Source: an uncultured Alcaligenaceae bacterium (GTDB lineage Bacteria > Pseudomonadota > Gammaproteobacteria > Burkholderiales > Burkholderiaceae_B). Taken from it: 64,000 bases of DNA. Of the stretch, positions 26,034 through 36,200 are shown in pieces. The translations under genes were made by a program, and so were the position numbers. A model generated the notes under the pieces. That model saw only the letters and a program-made list of their open reading frames with translations. It made no database searches and was not told the DNA's origin. The DNA is taken from positions 1 to 64,000 of the forward strand of contig CALEQZ010000002.1 in NCBI GenBank assembly GCA_937908115.1. Reading direction: 5' to 3'. Positions within the stretch are counted from its first letter, which is position 1. Every line of letters starts with the position of its first letter.

Positions 26034-28154
26034 ATGGATACCGCTTTGCCGGCAAACCAGGGGGTACGCGTCGGATGCGACATCGGCGGCACCTTCACCG
26101 ATATCGTTTTGGCCACGCCCGACGGGCGGGTGTTCGTCAACAAGACTTCCACCACTCCCCAGAACCTGGGTAAGGCCATCGTTCGAGGCCTGAGTGCCCT
26201 GATCGAGCAAGCCGGCATATCTCCGGGCGACATTACCGAGATCGTGCACGGCACGACGACAGCATCGAACACCATCCTGCAAAAGGTGGGCGCGGCCACC
26301 GGCGTGATCACCACGGAAGGTTTCCGCGATGTTCTCGAAATCGGCCGCATACGCACTCCCACGATGTTCGACCTGGCCTGGCGCAAGCCGGATCCGCTGG
26401 TCGAGCGCCGCTATCGGCGCGGCGTGCGCGAGCGCATCGACGCGCAAGGCAGGATCGTGACCCCGCTGGATACCCAGCAGCTGCACGACATCGTGCGCGA
26501 GATGGTCGACGAAGGCGTGGAGTCGGTGGCCATCTGCTTCCTGAACAGCTACATCAACCCGGCACACGAGATCGCCGCCAAGCGGCTGATCGAAGAAGCG
26601 TTCCCTTCCCTGCTGGTGAGCGCCTCCTGCGACGTGCTGCCTGAGATCAAGGAATACGAACGTACCAGCACCACGGTCGTCAACGCGTACATCCTGCCCG
26701 CGATGCGTACTTACCTCGCTCGCCTAAAGGAAGACTTGGCGGCCATGGGCGTGCGGGCATCTTTGCAGGTCATGACATCCAACGGCGGCATGATGGGGGT
26801 GGCATCGGCATCGGAAAAACCCGTCTTTGCGGTAGCTTCCGGCCCTGCCGGCGGGGTGGCCGGCGCCGCGCTGATCGGGTCATTGACCGGCGAGCATGAG
26901 CTCATCGTTTTCGACATGGGGGGCACGACGGCGAAGGCTTCGATCGTCACGGACGGCAAACCCTCGCTAACCACCGAATATGAATTTCGCGACGGCATCA
27001 GTGCTCCCAGCCGCTTCGTCAAAGGTGGCGGCTACGTGCTGAAGGTGCCGGCCATCGATATCGCAGAAGTAGGGGCTGGAGGCGGGTCCCTGGCCAGCAT
27101 CGACTCGGGGGGGTTGCTTCACGTCGGACCGGAGTCGGCAGGCGCCTATCCAGGGCCGGCCTGCTATGGCAATGGCAACGACCGGCCCACCGTGACCGAT
27201 GCCAACATGGTGCTGGGGTATTTGAACCCGCGGGCCTTGGCCGGTGGCAGCCTACGGGTACAGCCGCAGCTATCGGCTCAGGCCATTCAAAGGCACATCG
27301 CCGCCCCCCTCGGCTTGGACCTGATGCGCGCTGCGCACGGCATCCGACGGGTAGCCAACGTCAGCATGGCGCGCGCCATCCGCGCAGTCACCATCGAGCG
27401 GGGTCGCGATCCGCGCGACATGACCATGATCGCCTTTGGTGGCGGCGGTCCGCTGCACGCGGCCGACGTCGCCAGACTGCTAGGCGTCAGGCGCGTCATC
27501 GCCCCGGTCATGGCTGGGGTCTTTTGCTCGGCGGGCATGCTGTCGGCCGATGCCGAGCACAATTTCGTCAAAGCGATATTGCGCCCACTCGCCCTATGCG
27601 ATGCCACCAAAGTACAGGCAGCCATCGACGAGTTGCGCGAGCAGGGCTTTGCCGTACTGGAATCGGAAGGATATCCCGCCACCAGCGTGGACGTCATCGC
27701 CAGTGCGGACCTGCGTTACTTGGGCCAAAGTTCCGAGCTGACTGTTCCGATTCCTGGCGCATTCGACGAACCCGGCACCATCGCAGCATTGGCGCGCGAC
27801 TTCAATGCGCTATATGAGCGCACCTTCGGCTACAGCAGCGACGAGCCGCTGGAACTGGTCAACGTACGCGTCTTCGCCTATGGCAGAAGCGACCAGCGGC
27901 TGGATTTCGGCAAAAGCGGCGTCGACGACAGTGCGCTGCGCGGCGAAACAGGCACCCGGGACGTCAGCTTCGATCCGGATGGACCGCCTTGCCCGACGAG
28001 GTTGCTACCGCGCTCTGCCGTGGGGGCCGAGCCGATCGACGGTCCACTCATCATCGAATCGTACGACACGACCATCGTCGTGCCGCCTAACGCCCGGGCA
28101 TGGGCCGATGCGGCCGGAAACATCATTATCGATCTTCTTCCGGAGAAAGCATGA
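26034..28154 (+). CDS. hyuA: Hydantoinase/oxoprolinase subunit A
   Basis: A 706-residue ATP-dependent hydrolase subunit. The actin-like ATPase signatures are VGCDIGGTFTDIVLA near the start and VFDMGGTTAKASIV near 300; EIVHGTTTASNTILQKVGAATGVITTEGFRDVLEIGR is typical of HyuA. With HyuB it opens a cyclic amide such as 5-oxoproline or N-methylhydantoin at the cost of ATP. The ATG at 26034 follows CAGGGAG; an earlier in-frame start adds eleven unrelated residues. It overlaps hyuB by four bases. Confidence 0.93.
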   Translation: MDTALPANQGVRVGCDIGGTFTDIVLATPDGRVFVNKTSTTPQNLGKAIVRGLSALIEQAGISPGDITEIVHGTTTASNTILQKVGAATGVITTEGFRDVLEIGRIRTPTMFDLAWRKPDPLVERRYRRGVRERIDAQGRIVTPLDTQQLHDIVREMVDEGVESVAICFLNSYINPAHEIAAKRLIEEAFPSLLVSASCDVLPEIKEYERTSTTVVNAYILPAMRTYLARLKEDLAAMGVRASLQVMTSNGGMMGVASASEKPVFAVASGPAGGVAGAALIGSLTGEHELIVFDMGGTTAKASIVTDGKPSLTTEYEFRDGISAPSRFVKGGGYVLKVPAIDIAEVGAGGGSLASIDSGGLLHVGPESAGAYPGPACYGNGNDRPTVTDANMVLGYLNPRALAGGSLRVQPQLSAQAIQRHIAAPLGLDLMRAAHGIRRVANVSMARAIRAVTIERGRDPRDMTMIAFGGGGPLHAADVARLLGVRRVIAPVMAGVFCSAGMLSADAEHNFVKAILRPLALCDATKVQAAIDELREQGFAVLESEGYPATSVDVIASADLRYLGQSSELTVPIPGAFDEPGTIAALARDFNALYERTFGYSSDEPLELVNVRVFAYGRSDQRLDFGKSGVDDSALRGETGTRDVSFDPDGPPCPTRLLPRSAVGAEPIDGPLIIESYDTTIVVPPNARAWADAAGNIIIDLLPEKA

Positions 28155-29902
28155 ACGCACCCGTCCAAACCATCGAGCCCGCCACGGCAATCGATCCGGT
28201 CACCTTCGCCGTGGTCAAGAACGCCATGGACGCCATCGTCGATGAAATTGCGTATACCGTGCTGCGGACGGCGCGATCCGAGATCGTCAAGGACGTCATG
28301 GATTATTCGGCTGCCATCTGCGACCGGGAAGGCCGAATGGTCGCCCAGGCCAAGACCATCGCACTGCACCTGGGCGCCATTCCAGAGGCCATGGAAGCCG
28401 TCCGCCTGCGCTATGGCCGGGATTTGCAGCCAGGTGACGCCGTCATCCTGAACGACCCGTACGAGGGCGGGATGCACCTGCCCGACATTTTCATGTTCGT
28501 TCCGTTCTTCTACCAGGGCGAAATCGAAGGCTACTGCGTGGTCATTTGCCACCACACCGATGTAGGCGGACGGGTGCCGGGCTCCAATGCCAGCGACTCG
28601 ACCGAGATTTACCAAGAAGGCTTGCGTATCCCCGTACTCAAGCTCTATCGAGCCGGCCAGGTAGACGACACCGTCGAACGCGTGATCGCGCGCAATGTCC
28701 GGGTCCCTGACCGCGTGCTCGGAGACCTGCGCGCGCAGTACGCCGCAGCCAAGGTTGGCGTGCGTGAGTTGACCGCATTGTTCGACCGTTACGGACGCGA
28801 GCAGGCCCGCACCTATTTCGCCGAACTGCTCGACTACGCCGAACGCCTGACGCGCGATGAAATCCGCCGCTGGCCAAAGGGAACGTTCAAATTCGTCGAC
28901 TACATCGACGACGACGGCCTTTCTCCCGACCCCATCCCGATCAGCGTCACGCTCACCGTGCATGACGACCATGTCAGTGTCGACTACACCGGTTCGGCAC
29001 CACAGGTGCGCGCTGCCATCAACTCGACGTTGTCCTACACCAAGTCATGCACCTACCTTAGCGTGCGCTGCGCGCTGGCCGCGGATGTGCCCAATAACGC
29101 CGGCGTCTTCCGCTGCGTGGACATTCATGTGCCTCCGGGCTCCGTGCTCAACCCCGTGGAACCGGCCGCCGTGGCCGCCCGCGCGCTGACTGGCTACCGG
29201 GTGTTCGACGCGATGCTCGGGGCATTGGCCCAGGTGGTGCCCGGACGCATCCCTGCGGCCGGCGAAGGCGGCAACACCGTCTTCTGCATGTCCGGCAAGG
29301 ACGACGCGAACAAGCCTTACATCATCGTGGATATGATCTGCGGCGCCTGGGGGGCGCGTCCCGACGCAGACGGCATCGAAGCCATCACCAACGCCTCGCA
29401 GAACCTATCGAACACGCCGGTGGAGGTGTTGGAGGCACAGCACCCCGTCCGGGTCGAAGCCTACGAACTGCAGCCGGATTCCTGCGGCGCCGGCCGATAC
29501 CGCGGTGGTTTGGGCATACGGCGCAGCTACCGGGCACTGGCCGACGATGTCCTCCTGCAGCTGCGCGCCGACCGCATGAAGTTCAGGCCGTATGGCCTGA
29601 ATGGCGGGGGGGCGGCCAGTCCGGCGGCGAACATCCTCGAACGCGCGGGAGAACCTCCCCGCCATCTTCCCAGCAAGGTGAATATGACCATCGCCAGGGG
29701 AGACGTGATCACTCACATCCAGCCCGGTGGCGGTGGCTTCGGCGATCCACTCGAGCGGGACTTCCAGGCAATCGAGCGCGACGTCTGGAATCAGAAGGTC
29801 AGCCCGCAGTATGTTCAGGAGCATTACAGGGCCGTGGTCGACCCCGTCACTGGGAGGATCGACCGCGCAGCCACCGAAGCGCTACGCGCCGCGGCGGGTT
29901 AA
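28151..29902 (+). CDS. hyuB: Hydantoinase/oxoprolinase subunit B
   Basis: A 583-residue HyuB-type subunit: PVTFAVVKNAMDAIVDEIAYTVLRTARSEIVKDVMDYSAAICD, GDAVILNDPYEGGMHLPDIFMFVPFF, CHHTDVGGRVPGSNASDSTEIYQEGLRIP, and the C-terminal HIQPGGGGFGDPLERD. The start ATG overlaps the hyuA stop (ATGA). It is the catalytic partner of HyuA in the cytoplasm. The true substrate of this pair is unknown. Confidence 0.93.
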   Translation: MNAPVQTIEPATAIDPVTFAVVKNAMDAIVDEIAYTVLRTARSEIVKDVMDYSAAICDREGRMVAQAKTIALHLGAIPEAMEAVRLRYGRDLQPGDAVILNDPYEGGMHLPDIFMFVPFFYQGEIEGYCVVICHHTDVGGRVPGSNASDSTEIYQEGLRIPVLKLYRAGQVDDTVERVIARNVRVPDRVLGDLRAQYAAAKVGVRELTALFDRYGREQARTYFAELLDYAERLTRDEIRRWPKGTFKFVDYIDDDGLSPDPIPISVTLTVHDDHVSVDYTGSAPQVRAAINSTLSYTKSCTYLSVRCALAADVPNNAGVFRCVDIHVPPGSVLNPVEPAAVAARALTGYRVFDAMLGALAQVVPGRIPAAGEGGNTVFCMSGKDDANKPYIIVDMICGAWGARPDADGIEAITNASQNLSNTPVEVLEAQHPVRVEAYELQPDSCGAGRYRGGLGIRRSYRALADDVLLQLRADRMKFRPYGLNGGGAASPAANILERAGEPPRHLPSKVNMTIARGDVITHIQPGGGGFGDPLERDFQAIERDVWNQKVSPQYVQEHYRAVVDPVTGRIDRAATEALRAAAG

Positions 29903-29961
29903 ACGGGCTCCGGGTGCTGCCCGGAACGTCTTCACGCAGTCGTTTCTACAAGGGGAATAGC

Positions 29962-30957
29962 ATGGCCACATACAACGGTATCGTCCGCAGACTGGGTGCG
30001 CTCCTCGCCGCGGCAGGGCTGACTTTCGCCGGGACGGCCACCGCGGCAGACAATCTCAAAGTCCGCATGGACTTTTCTCCATGGGGCATGCATGCGGCCA
30101 TGCATTTGGCCGTGCAAAAGGAATGGTTCCAAGAGGCTGGCCTGAACGTGGAGGTCCAGGATGGAACCGGTACGATCAACACGTTGCAGCTTCTGGCGGC
30201 AGGCCAGGTCGACGTGGGCCAGGTATCGGTGGGCACCATGGCCGTGGCAATGGAAAACGGGCTTGACCTGATCTCGATTGCCGGGTTCGCGCGCACGGGC
30301 GACCTTGCCGTGATGACCGATGCTGCACAGGGCGTAAAGTCGCCCCAGGACTTGCGCGGCAAGCGCGTGGTGTGCTTTACGACCAGTCCCTGGGCCCCGT
30401 TTATCGATCCCTTCCTGAGCGCCAATGGCCTGAGTCGACGTGACGTATCCATCGTCATGGTCGCTCCCAGCGCGATGATTTCCACCTATGCTTCAGGCAA
30501 CAGCGACGCCTTCATGTCGCAAGCGCCGTTTGGCATGCCCATGGTCCAGAAGACCCGGCCCGCCACGTCCCTGCTGCTGGCCGACAGCGGTATTAGCTTT
30601 CCCAGCTACGGGCTGGCAACCACGCCGAAGACCCTGAAAGAAAAAGGCGATGCGCTGCGAAGGTTCGTCAAAGTCCAAATCCGGGCCTGGCAGTACCTAT
30701 ACGACGGGCACGAGGAGGAAGGCGTACAAGCCATCCTCGCGCAACGGCCCAATGCCAACCTCGACCCGGACGTGCTACGCGGCCAGCTGCAGGCTTACCG
30801 AACCTTCTTCGCCAGCCCTAGCGTCAAAGATGCGCCCATCGGACGACAGTATGACAGCGATTGGCAAGCGGCCATCGCCTCCATGGAACGTGCCGGCATG
30901 GTGAAATCCGGCCGCCAACCTTCGGATTACTACACCAATGCGCTGCTTGCCGACTGA
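29962..30957 (+). CDS. NMT1/TauA-like ABC substrate-binding protein
   Basis: A 331-residue periplasmic receptor. A signal peptide ends near TATAA, followed by KVRMDFSPWGMHAAMHLAVQKEWFQEAGLNVEVQDGTGTINTLQLLAAGQVDVGQVS, the hallmark of the nitrate/taurine/pyrimidine-precursor receptor family. The ATG at 29962 is preceded by AAGGGGAA. It follows hyuB by 59 bases and overlaps the ATPase gene by 20. It probably captures the cyclic substrate of HyuAB (inference). Confidence 0.9.
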   Translation: MATYNGIVRRLGALLAAAGLTFAGTATAADNLKVRMDFSPWGMHAAMHLAVQKEWFQEAGLNVEVQDGTGTINTLQLLAAGQVDVGQVSVGTMAVAMENGLDLISIAGFARTGDLAVMTDAAQGVKSPQDLRGKRVVCFTTSPWAPFIDPFLSANGLSRRDVSIVMVAPSAMISTYASGNSDAFMSQAPFGMPMVQKTRPATSLLLADSGISFPSYGLATTPKTLKEKGDALRRFVKVQIRAWQYLYDGHEEEGVQAILAQRPNANLDPDVLRGQLQAYRTFFASPSVKDAPIGRQYDSDWQAAIASMERAGMVKSGRQPSDYYTNALLAD

Positions 30958-31762
30958 CCGAGCTTGCGCGCCAGGCTCGGCATCCGGCACGCCGGGCTTC
31001 CTGGACATACAGCAAGTCGACAAAATTTACGCATCCGCGCAGGGATCCCTCCTGGCGTTGAAGGACATCAACCTTTCCATCGCCCGGGGCGAATTCATCA
31101 GCATCGTCGGCCCCAGCGGCTGCGGGAAAAGCACCCTGCTCAAATGCATTGCCGGACTGGAACCCGTATCCCGAGGGCGGCTGACACTGGAAGGAAGCGC
31201 CATTGACGCGCCACCCCGCGATATGGGCGTCGTCTTCCAGCGGGACCTGCTCCTCGAATGGCGCAATATCCTGGATAACGTCCTGGTAGCTGCCGAGTTC
31301 CACGGGATGAGCCGGCGCGACTTTGAGGCGCGCGCGCGCGAGTTGCTCGGCCTGTTCGGCCTGGCCGATTTCCTGCACCGCTATCCGCGCGAGCTGTCAG
31401 GCGGCATGCGCCAGCGCGTATCGATCTGTCGGGCATTGCTGCTCGATCCACAGCTGCTGCTCATGGATGAGCCGTTCGGTGCGCTGGATCCCTTTACGCG
31501 AGACGAACTGAACGCCGAACTGCAACGCACCTGGCTTGCCACAGGCAAGACGGTCGTGTTCATCACCCATTCCATCGCCGAGGCGGTATATCTGGGCACC
31601 CGGGTGGTCATCATGGCACGCGGTCCGGGACGCATCGATCAAGTCGTGCCCGTGGACATCGAACGCCCGCGCGGGCTCGACGTGCGCGAAACGCCCGAAT
31701 TCGTCGCCTACGTCAAGCACATACGCGACCGGTTCCGGCAGCTGGGCATCTATAAGGACTGA
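30938..31762 (+). CDS. NitT/TauT-type ABC transporter ATPase
   Basis: 274 residues. Walker A is GPSGCGKST, Q-loop VFQRDLLLEW, signature LSGGMRQRVSICRALL, Walker B LLLMDEPFGALDPFTRDEL and switch THSIAEAVYLG. About 20 residues precede the ABC domain, and a start slightly downstream cannot be excluded. The gene sits between the receptor and permease genes of the hyu operon. Confidence 0.92.
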   Translation: MRCLPTDRACAPGSASGTPGFLDIQQVDKIYASAQGSLLALKDINLSIARGEFISIVGPSGCGKSTLLKCIAGLEPVSRGRLTLEGSAIDAPPRDMGVVFQRDLLLEWRNILDNVLVAAEFHGMSRRDFEARARELLGLFGLADFLHRYPRELSGGMRQRVSICRALLLDPQLLLMDEPFGALDPFTRDELNAELQRTWLATGKTVVFITHSIAEAVYLGTRVVIMARGPGRIDQVVPVDIERPRGLDVRETPEFVAYVKHIRDRFRQLGIYKD

Positions 31763-31765
31763 GAC

Positions 31766-32542
31766 ATGAAATACGTCTGGTCGAATCTGGCACGTCGCTG
31801 GGAAATGCTGGTCACCACGTTGGTGCTGCTGGCATTGTGGGAGCTGTGCGTACATGCCTTCGGCATACGCAACTTCCTGCTGCCCGCGCCCAGCGCCATC
31901 GCTGCGCAGTTCCTGGCCGCGCCCGGCTATCTACTGGCGCAAAGCGTAGATACGTTGGTCACCACTGCCCTGGGTTTCGGCCTGGCCGTCGTCTTGGGAA
32001 TCGGCGCCGCCATCGGCATCGTGTATTCGCGCTTCCTCGATCGTACGTTGTATTCGCTGCTGGTCGCGCTCAACGCCGTACCCAAGGTCGCCCTGGCACC
32101 GCTTTTCGTCATCTGGCTCGGTACGGAAGCGGCTCCCAAGGTGGCCATCGCCATGCTCATCGCCATATTCCCCATTCTGATCGATACCGTCTTGGGGCTG
32201 AGGTCCGTAGATCCGGACATGCTGGCCATGGCACGCGTCAACCAGGCTTCTAAGGCCAAGGTGCTCTGGAAGATCCGCTTTCCGAACGCCCTGCCCAGCA
32301 TCTTCGCGGGCATGAAAGTAGGAATATCTTTCGCGTTGGTGGGAACGATCGTAGGCGAATTCGTGGCTGGCGGTTCGGGGCTGGGGCACGTCATCCTGGT
32401 CGCCCAAGGCAGCTTCGACACGCCGACCGTATTCGTTGCATTGGTGCTTCTCTGTGTGCTCGGCGTCGCATCGTTCAAATTGCTGGAGGTTATCGAGCGG
32501 CGACTGCTCGTCTGGCACGCTTCACAGGCCCAGTCCCATTAG
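31766..32542 (+). CDS. NitT/TauT-type ABC transporter permease
   Basis: 258 residues with about six membrane segments. It has NAVPKVALAPLFVIWLG and the EAA-type loop LAMARVNQASKAKVLWKIRFPNALPSIFAGMKVG. It starts three bases after the ATPase stop. With the two preceding genes it makes a complete importer for the HyuAB substrate. A converging gene (mobA) ends 17 bases beyond its stop. Confidence 0.92.
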   Translation: MKYVWSNLARRWEMLVTTLVLLALWELCVHAFGIRNFLLPAPSAIAAQFLAAPGYLLAQSVDTLVTTALGFGLAVVLGIGAAIGIVYSRFLDRTLYSLLVALNAVPKVALAPLFVIWLGTEAAPKVAIAMLIAIFPILIDTVLGLRSVDPDMLAMARVNQASKAKVLWKIRFPNALPSIFAGMKVGISFALVGTIVGEFVAGGSGLGHVILVAQGSFDTPTVFVALVLLCVLGVASFKLLEVIERRLLVWHASQAQSH

Positions 32543-32559
32543 CGCGCCCCCAACCTCCG

Positions 32560-33236
32560 TCACGGCCCCGTCGCGTCCGGCTGCTGGCTCGGGCCCATGT
32601 CTTCCGGCGTATTGACGTTGAAAAACGCCTGCGCGTCGTCGAAAGGCACCGCCACGGCACCCTCGCGCCGCTGCCAGTCGTCGACGCGGCGACCGCCCTC
32701 GCGCAGGTAGGCCAGCAAGCTTTCGCGCAGGCTGACGGACAGCACCATGCACACCGGCTGACGGCGGCCTGCTGCTTCGGCCACGGCCAGCCGCGCGCCT
32801 GCAGCCTGCGCGGCAGCCAGCAGCCGGACCACCATGTCGGTCGGCAGCAGCGGCGCATCGCAAGGCGCGACTGCCAGCCATCCGGTATCGACCGCCGGCA
32901 GCGCCGAGGCCACGCCGGCCAGAGGCCCCTGGAACCCAGCCAGTTCCGGCGCATCGGCCACCACTTCGCCGTAGGCGGCATAGGCGTCGCGGTTTCGGTT
33001 GGCGCTGACCAGCACGCGCGCGACTTGGGGCGCGAAGCGGGCATGCACGTGCGCGACCAAGGCGCGGCCCCGCCACGGCACCAGGCCTTTGTCCCGGCCG
33101 CCCATGCGCGTGCCCTGCCCGCCTGCCAGGATGAGCCCCGTGACGTGCTGTTCGCACAGCCCTTTATCGCCTGCGGCCGCCGGCCCAGGCCGCTCGCCTG
33201 GTCCTGCGCCGCCGGCAGCACGCGCCGTGGACACGG

Positions 33237-33240
<4 letters not shown>
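32560..33240 (-). CDS. mobA: Molybdenum cofactor guanylyltransferase
   Basis: 226 residues. It has the nucleotide-binding signature LILAGGQGTRMGGRDKGLVPWRGRALVAHV, then GPLAGVASAL, VAPCDAPLLPTDMV, and the C-terminal FFNVNTPEDM. It adds GMP to the molybdenum cofactor to form the bis-MGD form used by formate dehydrogenase. About 32 residues precede the conserved start, longer than usual, but the ATG overlaps the moaA stop by four bases, which supports it. Confidence 0.94.
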
Positions 33241-34340
<1,100 letters not shown>

Positions 34341-34347
34341 ATGCGCA

Positions 34348-35451
34348 TCATAGCCATGTGGACCTGCCGCCGCCATCGGCGCCGAAGGCTTCCCGCAAGG
34401 TCTGGACCTTGCCCGTTTCGCCGGCCTCGTAGCCGACCAGCTGTTCGAGGTAAGCCAGGTATTCCGGGCTGCGCAGCACCGCCAGCAGCGCCTGCATGGA
34501 GGGATGTTCCAGCATCGCACGGTGAAACGCAAAAAAATAGCGCTCACGCACCAACGGTATGAAGTGCAGGCCGAAGCGCACGGCAGCGGTCTGCACGCCC
34601 ACTCCCGCGTCGGCCATGCCGCTGGCGATGTGCGCGGCCACGGCCATGTGCGTGAATTCGGTCGTATCGTAGCCCTGCACCTGCTCGGGCTTGATGCCGG
34701 CGCGCGCCAGCATCAGGCCAATGAGGCGGTGCGTGCTGGAATCGGCCTGGCGGTTGACGAAGCGCACGTCCGGTCGCGCCAGGTCGGCGATGCCGGACAA
34801 GTTCTTGGGGTTGCCGGCCGTGGTGAACAGGCCCGTGTGGCGCACCGCGAGGTGGACGAGCATGTGCTGGTCCGGATCGAGCCACTGCGCGTAATACTGC
34901 AGGATGGGACGCTGGTATTCACCTAGCGGCAACTGGAAACCGGCCAGGTCGCATTCGCGCCGCAATAGCGATGCCAGGGCCTCCCCCGCGGTGCGATAGC
35001 GCAGCTCCATGCCGGGCGGACGATGGCTCATGTGCTGCATCAGCGCTTCGACCGCAAAGCCGTGACTGGCGTGCAGGCGCAGGTGCGGCGTCGTCTCCGG
35101 CAGCAGCCGCTGCAGGTCTTCTTGCAATTCCGACGCCAGGCTTTCCAGCGTCGGGGTCAAGCGCGCCTCGATGCGGCGGTTCGCCCACAGCAGGCGCTGT
35201 GCGAAAGGCGACAGCTCGGTCCCGCGGCGCCGGCGCGTGATCAGCAGCGGCGTGCCGAAGCTTTCTTCGAAGCGCCGCAAAATGCCCCAGCCATGCCGGT
35301 AGGACAACCCGCAGGCGCGACAGGCGCCCGCAATGTGGCCCGTTGCGTCGATCGCCGCCAGCAGCGCCAGCAACTCGTGCAGCGACACCTCTCCACCCTC
35401 GTCGACCAGCAGCCATTGCGGGCGCAGGCCGACACGGAACCTATATGTCAT
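34348..35451 (-). CDS. ModE-like HTH regulator fused to a periplasmic-binding-like domain
   Basis: 367 residues. The N-terminal winged HTH resembles ModE/LysR types: HELLALLAAIDATGHIAGACRACGLSYRHGWGILRRFEESFGTPLLITRRRRGTELSPFA (about 25-84). A second domain from about 120 to 340 resembles the molybdate-binding periplasmic-like module (LRLHASHGFAVEALM, DLAGFQLPLGEY, TAGNPKNLSGIADLARPDVRFVNRQADSSTHRLIGLML). It has no signal peptide, so it is a one-component cytoplasmic sensor, presumably of molybdate or tungstate. It is the first gene of regulator-moaA-mobA and is divergent from the formate dehydrogenase operon. Confidence 0.87.
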   Translation of the reverse strand: MTYRFRVGLRPQWLLVDEGGEVSLHELLALLAAIDATGHIAGACRACGLSYRHGWGILRRFEESFGTPLLITRRRRGTELSPFAQRLLWANRRIEARLTPTLESLASELQEDLQRLLPETTPHLRLHASHGFAVEALMQHMSHRPPGMELRYRTAGEALASLLRRECDLAGFQLPLGEYQRPILQYYAQWLDPDQHMLVHLAVRHTGLFTTAGNPKNLSGIADLARPDVRFVNRQADSSTHRLIGLMLARAGIKPEQVQGYDTTEFTHMAVAAHIASGMADAGVGVQTAAVRFGLHFIPLVRERYFFAFHRAMLEHPSMQALLAVLRSPEYLAYLEQLVGYEAGETGKVQTLREAFGADGGGRSTWL

Positions 35452-35470
35452 TTCTTTCCTGTCCCCGGGA

Positions 35471-35571
35471 AATTTATATGCAATTTATTTCTTATTGAAC
35501 CCTGCATGCATGACGGCTAGATTAAAAAGGCTGGCAGCGTAGCGGCTGCTTTTATGTTTCGCAAAACATAA
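35471..35571. promoter_or_regulatory. Shared control region of moaA and fds operons
   Basis: The 170-base divergent gap is unusually AT-rich. It holds an 8+4+8 inverted repeat, TTATGTTT/AAACATAA with CGCA between (35552-35571), 50 bases before fdsG. It also holds a direct repeat AATTTAT at 35471 and 35482, spaced 11 bases (one helical turn), near the regulator start. Both are good candidates for binding by the divergent ModE-like regulator. The repeats are plain in the sequence; their function is inferred. Confidence 0.5.
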
Positions 35572-35621
35572 TGTAAGCGGGAACACGCCCCTTGCCTAGG
35601 CCAACCCGCCCTGGAGACGAC

Positions 35622-36200
35622 ATGCGCATCGGCAAAGCCAAGCCCGACCTGGCCTCGACCGCGGGCGCCAGGGATTCCTCCGCTTCTGCGACGTCTTCCT
35701 GTACACCGGCGGCCGCTACCGCCGCCCGTATCGCCGCGGCCCACCGGGACACGCCCGGCGCGCTGCTGCCCATCCTGCACGCGGTCCAAGACGAACTGGG
35801 CTGCATTCCGCCCGATGCCGTCGAGCCGATCGCCCAAGCGCTGAACTTGTCGCGGGCCGAAGTCCACGGCGTGATCACCTTCTACCCGCATTTCCGGCAG
35901 GCGCCGGCGGGACGGCGCGTGGTGGCCGTGTGCCAGGCCGAATCTTGCCAGGCCATGGGTAGCGAGGTGCTGTCTAGCCACATCCGCGCCCGCCTGGGTT
36001 GCGACTTCCACGCCACTGCGGCAGACGGCAGCGTCACGCTCGAGCCGGCCTACTGCCTGGGGCTGTGCGCCATGTCTCCGGCGATCACCATCGACGGCCA
36101 TCCGTACGCGCGCGTCACGCCCGATCGCTTCGACCAGTTGATGCAGCAAGCGGACGCGCTTTCCACGGAGGCGGACGCCCAGCGTCCGGTGCAGCAATGA
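35622..36200 (+). CDS. fdsG: NAD-dependent formate dehydrogenase gamma subunit
   Basis: 192 residues. A NuoE-like thioredoxin-fold protein with a 2Fe-2S site: C-x4-C (CQAESC) and C-x3-C (CLGLC). It has GALLPILHAVQDELGCIPPDAVEPIAQALNLSRAEVHGVITFYPHF. The ATG at 35622 follows GGAGA; an earlier in-frame start codon exists but lacks a site. It links electron flow between FdsA and FdsB. The stop overlaps fdsB (ATGA). Confidence 0.95.
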   Translation: MRIGKAKPDLASTAGARDSSASATSSCTPAAATAARIAAAHRDTPGALLPILHAVQDELGCIPPDAVEPIAQALNLSRAEVHGVITFYPHFRQAPAGRRVVAVCQAESCQAMGSEVLSSHIRARLGCDFHATAADGSVTLEPAYCLGLCAMSPAITIDGHPYARVTPDRFDQLMQQADALSTEADAQRPVQQ

